Positions 61,654 to 64,000 of a stretch of 64,000 nucleotides of DNA are shown in pieces (within the stretch, counting starts at the first letter, position 1; the number at the start of each line of letters is the position of its first letter). Both the position numbers and the translations under genes were made by a program. The notes below the pieces were generated by a model. It did no database searches and was not told where the DNA came from. It saw only the letters and a list, made by a program, of their open reading frames with translations. The DNA is from Pseudomonas sp. GOM7 (lineage in GTDB: Bacteria > Pseudomonadota > Gammaproteobacteria > Pseudomonadales > Pseudomonadaceae). The stretch spans positions 4,216,001 to 4,280,000 of the forward strand of contig NZ_CP113519.1 of the NCBI RefSeq assembly GCF_026723825.1. The letters are read 5' to 3'.

Positions 61654-62292
61654 ATGCCCATTCGCGAGATTCGCCACCCGCTGATCCGCCACAAGATCGG
61701 TCTCATGCGCCGCGCCGACATCAGCACCAAGAACTTCCGCGAGCTGGCTCAGGAAGTCGGTGCCCTGCTCACCTACGAGGCCACCAACGATCTGCCCCTG
61801 GAGCATTACGAGATCCAGGGCTGGGCCGGACCGGTACAAGTGGAGAAGATCGCTGGCAAGAAGATCACCGTGGTACCGATCCTGCGTGCCGGCATTGGCA
61901 TGCTCGACGGCGTGCTCAGCCTGATTCCCGGCGCCAAGGTCAGCGCCGTGGGCGTGGCGCGCAACGAAGAAACCCTGCAGGCGCACACCTACCTGGAGAA
62001 GCTGGCACCGGAGATCGACTCGCGCCTGGCGCTGATCATCGACCCGATGCTGGCCACCGGCGGCTCCATGGTCGCCACCATCGACCTGCTGAAGAAGGCC
62101 GGCTGCAAGGAAATCCGTGCCATGGTGCTGGTCGCTGCCCCAGAGGGCATCAAGGCGGTGAACGACGCGCACCCGGACGTGGTGATCTACACCGCCTCCA
62201 TCGACCAGCGTCTCAACGAACAGGGCTACATCATCCCCGGCCTGGGCGATGCCGGCGACAAGATCTTCGGCACCAAGCAGAAGGACGCCTGA
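61654..62292 (+). CDS. upp: Uracil phosphoribosyltransferase
   Basis: The 212-residue enzyme makes UMP from uracil and PRPP. PRPP-binding DPMLATGGSM is at about 129-138, and the C-terminal GLGDAGDKIFGT is typical of bacterial Upp. ATG at 61654 follows CGGAGAGA. The frame to 61483 is unsupported. uraA starts 2 bp after the stop, so they form an uptake-and-salvage operon. Confidence 0.96.
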   Translation: MPIREIRHPLIRHKIGLMRRADISTKNFRELAQEVGALLTYEATNDLPLEHYEIQGWAGPVQVEKIAGKKITVVPILRAGIGMLDGVLSLIPGAKVSAVGVARNEETLQAHTYLEKLAPEIDSRLALIIDPMLATGGSMVATIDLLKKAGCKEIRAMVLVAAPEGIKAVNDAHPDVVIYTASIDQRLNEQGYIIPGLGDAGDKIFGTKQKDA

Positions 62293-62294
62293 GC

Positions 62295-63557
62295 ATGAGC
62301 GAGTACAACGATCCGCTGCCACGGCAGATCATCTCCGGCGCGCAGATGCTCTTCGTGGCCTTCGGCGCCCTGGTGCTGATGCCGCTGATCACGGGCATGG
62401 ATCCCAACGTGGCGCTGTTCACCGCCGGTATCGGCACCCTGCTGTTCCAACTGGTGACCAGGCGCCAGGTGCCGGTATTCCTGGCCTCCAGCTTCGCCTT
62501 CATCGCGCCGATCCTGGCGGCCAAGGGCCAGTTCGGCCTGCCGGCGGTAATGGGCGGCATCGTCGCCGCTGGCCTGGTGTACATCCTGCTCTCGGCCTTG
62601 GTGAAACTGCGCGGGCCGAGCTTCATCGACCGCCTGCTGCCGCCGGTGGTGATCGCCCCGGTGATCATCTCCATCGGCCTGGCGCTGTCGCCGGTGGCGG
62701 TGAACATGGCCATGGGCAAGGCCGGTGACGGCAGCGTGGCGCTGGTGCCCTACGCCACGGCGATGATGATTTCCATGCCGGCACTGATCACCACCCTGCT
62801 GGTGGCCGTGCTCGGCCGTGGCATCTTCCGCCTGGTGCCGATCCTCGCCGGTATCGCCGTGGGCTGCGCCATCGCCGCCTTGCTCGGGGTGATCGATACC
62901 AAGGCCGTGGCGGCAGCCTCCTGGCTCGCCATGCCCAACTTCATCGCCCCCGAACTGCACTGGGGCGCCATCCTGTACATGGTGCCGGTGGCACTGGCGC
63001 CGGCCATCGAGCACATCGGCGGCGTGGTGGCCATCGGCAACGTCACCGGCAAGAACTTCATCAAGCAGCCCGGCCTACACCGCACCCTGCTCGGTGACGG
63101 CCTGGCCACCTCGGCAGCCGGTCTGTTCGGCGGCCCGCCCAATACCACCTATGCCGAAGTGACCGGCGCGGTGATGCTGACCAGGAGCTACAACCCCAAG
63201 ATCATGACCTGGGCGGCGCTGTTCGCCATTGCCCTGGCCTTCATCGGCAAGTTCGGCGTGGCCCTGCAGAGCATCCCGGTGCCAGTGATGGGGGGCATTC
63301 TCTGCCTGCTGTTCGGTTCCATCGCCGTGGTCGGCCTCAACACCCTGATCCGCCATCAGGTGGATCTGTCCGAGGCGCGCAACCTGATCATCGTTTCGGT
63401 GACGTTGGTGTTCGGCATCGGCGGCATGGTCATCGGCGGCGAGGAGTTCGCCCTCTCGGGCATTTCCCTGTGCGCCATCAGCGCGCTGCTGCTCAACCTG
63501 CTGTTGCCCGGCGGCAAGGGCTGGAACAAACGCCAGCCGGAAGAAGATCGAGGCTGA
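62295..63557 (+). CDS. uraA: Uracil:proton symporter UraA (NCS2)
   Basis: A 420-residue integral membrane protein of the NCS2 family that imports uracil for Upp. About 14 hydrophobic segments are visible. Family motifs include ASSFAFIAPI, VALAPAIEHIGGVVAIG (with the conserved Glu of the substrate site) and GLFGGPPNTTYAEVTGAV. The start is 2 bp after the upp stop. A strong terminator follows. Confidence 0.94.
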   Translation: MSEYNDPLPRQIISGAQMLFVAFGALVLMPLITGMDPNVALFTAGIGTLLFQLVTRRQVPVFLASSFAFIAPILAAKGQFGLPAVMGGIVAAGLVYILLSALVKLRGPSFIDRLLPPVVIAPVIISIGLALSPVAVNMAMGKAGDGSVALVPYATAMMISMPALITTLLVAVLGRGIFRLVPILAGIAVGCAIAALLGVIDTKAVAAASWLAMPNFIAPELHWGAILYMVPVALAPAIEHIGGVVAIGNVTGKNFIKQPGLHRTLLGDGLATSAAGLFGGPPNTTYAEVTGAVMLTRSYNPKIMTWAALFAIALAFIGKFGVALQSIPVPVMGGILCLLFGSIAVVGLNTLIRHQVDLSEARNLIIVSVTLVFGIGGMVIGGEEFALSGISLCAISALLLNLLLPGGKGWNKRQPEEDRG

Positions 63558-63561
63558 AAAC

Positions 63562-63595
63562 GCAAAGGCCCGCGAACAACTCGCGGGCCTTTTGC
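63562..63595. terminator. Terminator between uraA and the DUF481 gene
   Basis: AAAGGCCCGCGA (63564-63575) pairs with TCGCGGGCCTTT (63581-63592) around a 5-nt loop, with A-rich and T-rich borders. It serves the convergent uraA and DUF481 genes. Confidence 0.88.
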
Positions 63596-63614
63596 ATTAC
63601 AGACGACATGACGC

Positions 63615-64000
63615 TTACCAACCAACCCCGAACCCCAGGGTGTAGCGTGTCTCGTCCAGATCGCCCTCGGCACCACTGACCACGTCCTTCTCGGCCTTCA
63701 TGTTCAGCGATGCCCAGTCGGTGACCTTGTAGCGCAGGCCCACCTCGGCATCTAGGCTGAAATCGGCAGCGCCACTCAGCGGCCTACCCACCTCGCCAGT
63801 GCTGAACAACTCCACCGTCTTGCCGATCAGATAACGGTTGTAGTCCCACTTCACACTGAGCTCGTAGAAGCGATTCTGCTCGCCGTTGCTGAAGCTGTAG
63901 TCGCTGCGGTTGACCAGCGTGGCCACCGACAGCGCGCCCAGCTCGTCATCCCAGAACTGGTAACCCGGGCCGGTACCCAGGGTGCGCTGGCGCTCCAGCT
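63615..64000 (-). CDS. DUF481 outer-membrane protein, C-terminal part (cut by window end)
   Basis: The frame runs off the right edge. Near the edge it reads LGTGPGYQFWDDELGAL and continues through RFYELSVKWDYNRY and a final TRYTLGFGVGW. This pattern (GTGPGYQFWDD, alternating strands, terminal aromatic) is typical of the DUF481 (YdiY-like) outer-membrane barrel family, which has no settled function. About 128 residues are in the window. The signal peptide and N-terminus are outside. Confidence 0.85.
   Translation of the reverse strand, partial: LERQRTLGTGPGYQFWDDELGALSVATLVNRSDYSFSNGEQNRFYELSVKWDYNRYLIGKTVELFSTGEVGRPLSGAADFSLDAEVGLRYKVTDWASLNMKAEKDVVSGAEGDLDETRYTLGFGVGW

Overview
This is a high-GC Pseudomonas chromosome segment. 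The protein sequences and gene orders match the Pseudomonas genus closely, and the mix of an alginate cluster, PilS/PilR with a minor-pilin operon, piuB and ornithine decarboxylase fits the P. mendocina / P. oleovorans side of the genus. The species is an inference. Nearly all of the window is core or near-core genome. No rRNA, tRNA, CRISPR array, prophage or intact insertion sequence was seen.

Layout. Positions 1-14.9 kb hold the alginate operon on the + strand: the end of algD, then alg8-alg44-algK-algE-algG-algX-algL-algI-algJ-algF-algA. Together these make GDP-mannose/GDP-mannuronate (AlgA, AlgD), polymerise it under c-di-GMP control (Alg8, Alg44), acetylate it (AlgI, AlgJ, AlgF, AlgX), epimerise or trim it (AlgG, AlgL) and export it (AlgK, AlgE). 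From 14.9 to 18.1 kb there is a small accessory group: an unknown membrane-anchored protein, an SDR, a small membrane protein and a lone SMC/RecF-like ATPase. From 18.1 to 31 kb come a large non-coding repeat element, a RIO kinase, speC, a piuB-type flavoreductase, prfC, a PQQ glucose dehydrogenase, a second copy of the repeat element and trxB. From 31 to 33 kb are cysZ and a GT4 glycosyltransferase.

From 33 to 58 kb lies the type IV pilus and envelope neighbourhood: pilR/pilS, a small zinc-ribbon-like protein, bamD, rluD, pgeF, an old yellow enzyme, thiO, the minor pilin operon fimT-fimU-pilV-pilW-pilX-pilY1-pilE, then ispH-fkpB-lspA-ileS-ribF-murJ on the - strand and rpsT. From 58.4 kb to the end are a PA4642-type small protein, a SulP transporter, hpt, upp, uraA and the 3' part of a DUF481 outer-membrane protein gene.

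The least explained items are two related non-coding elements (18160-18984 and 28881-29699). Each is about 820 bp, is bounded by 18-bp terminal inverted repeats, and is built from two divergent inverted half-modules around a conserved double hairpin. A hairpin at the same place in all four half-modules keeps its pairing while its sequence changes. The other notable item is a 1681-residue PilY1 that carries a PA14-like insertion and lacks a visible vWA MIDAS motif.
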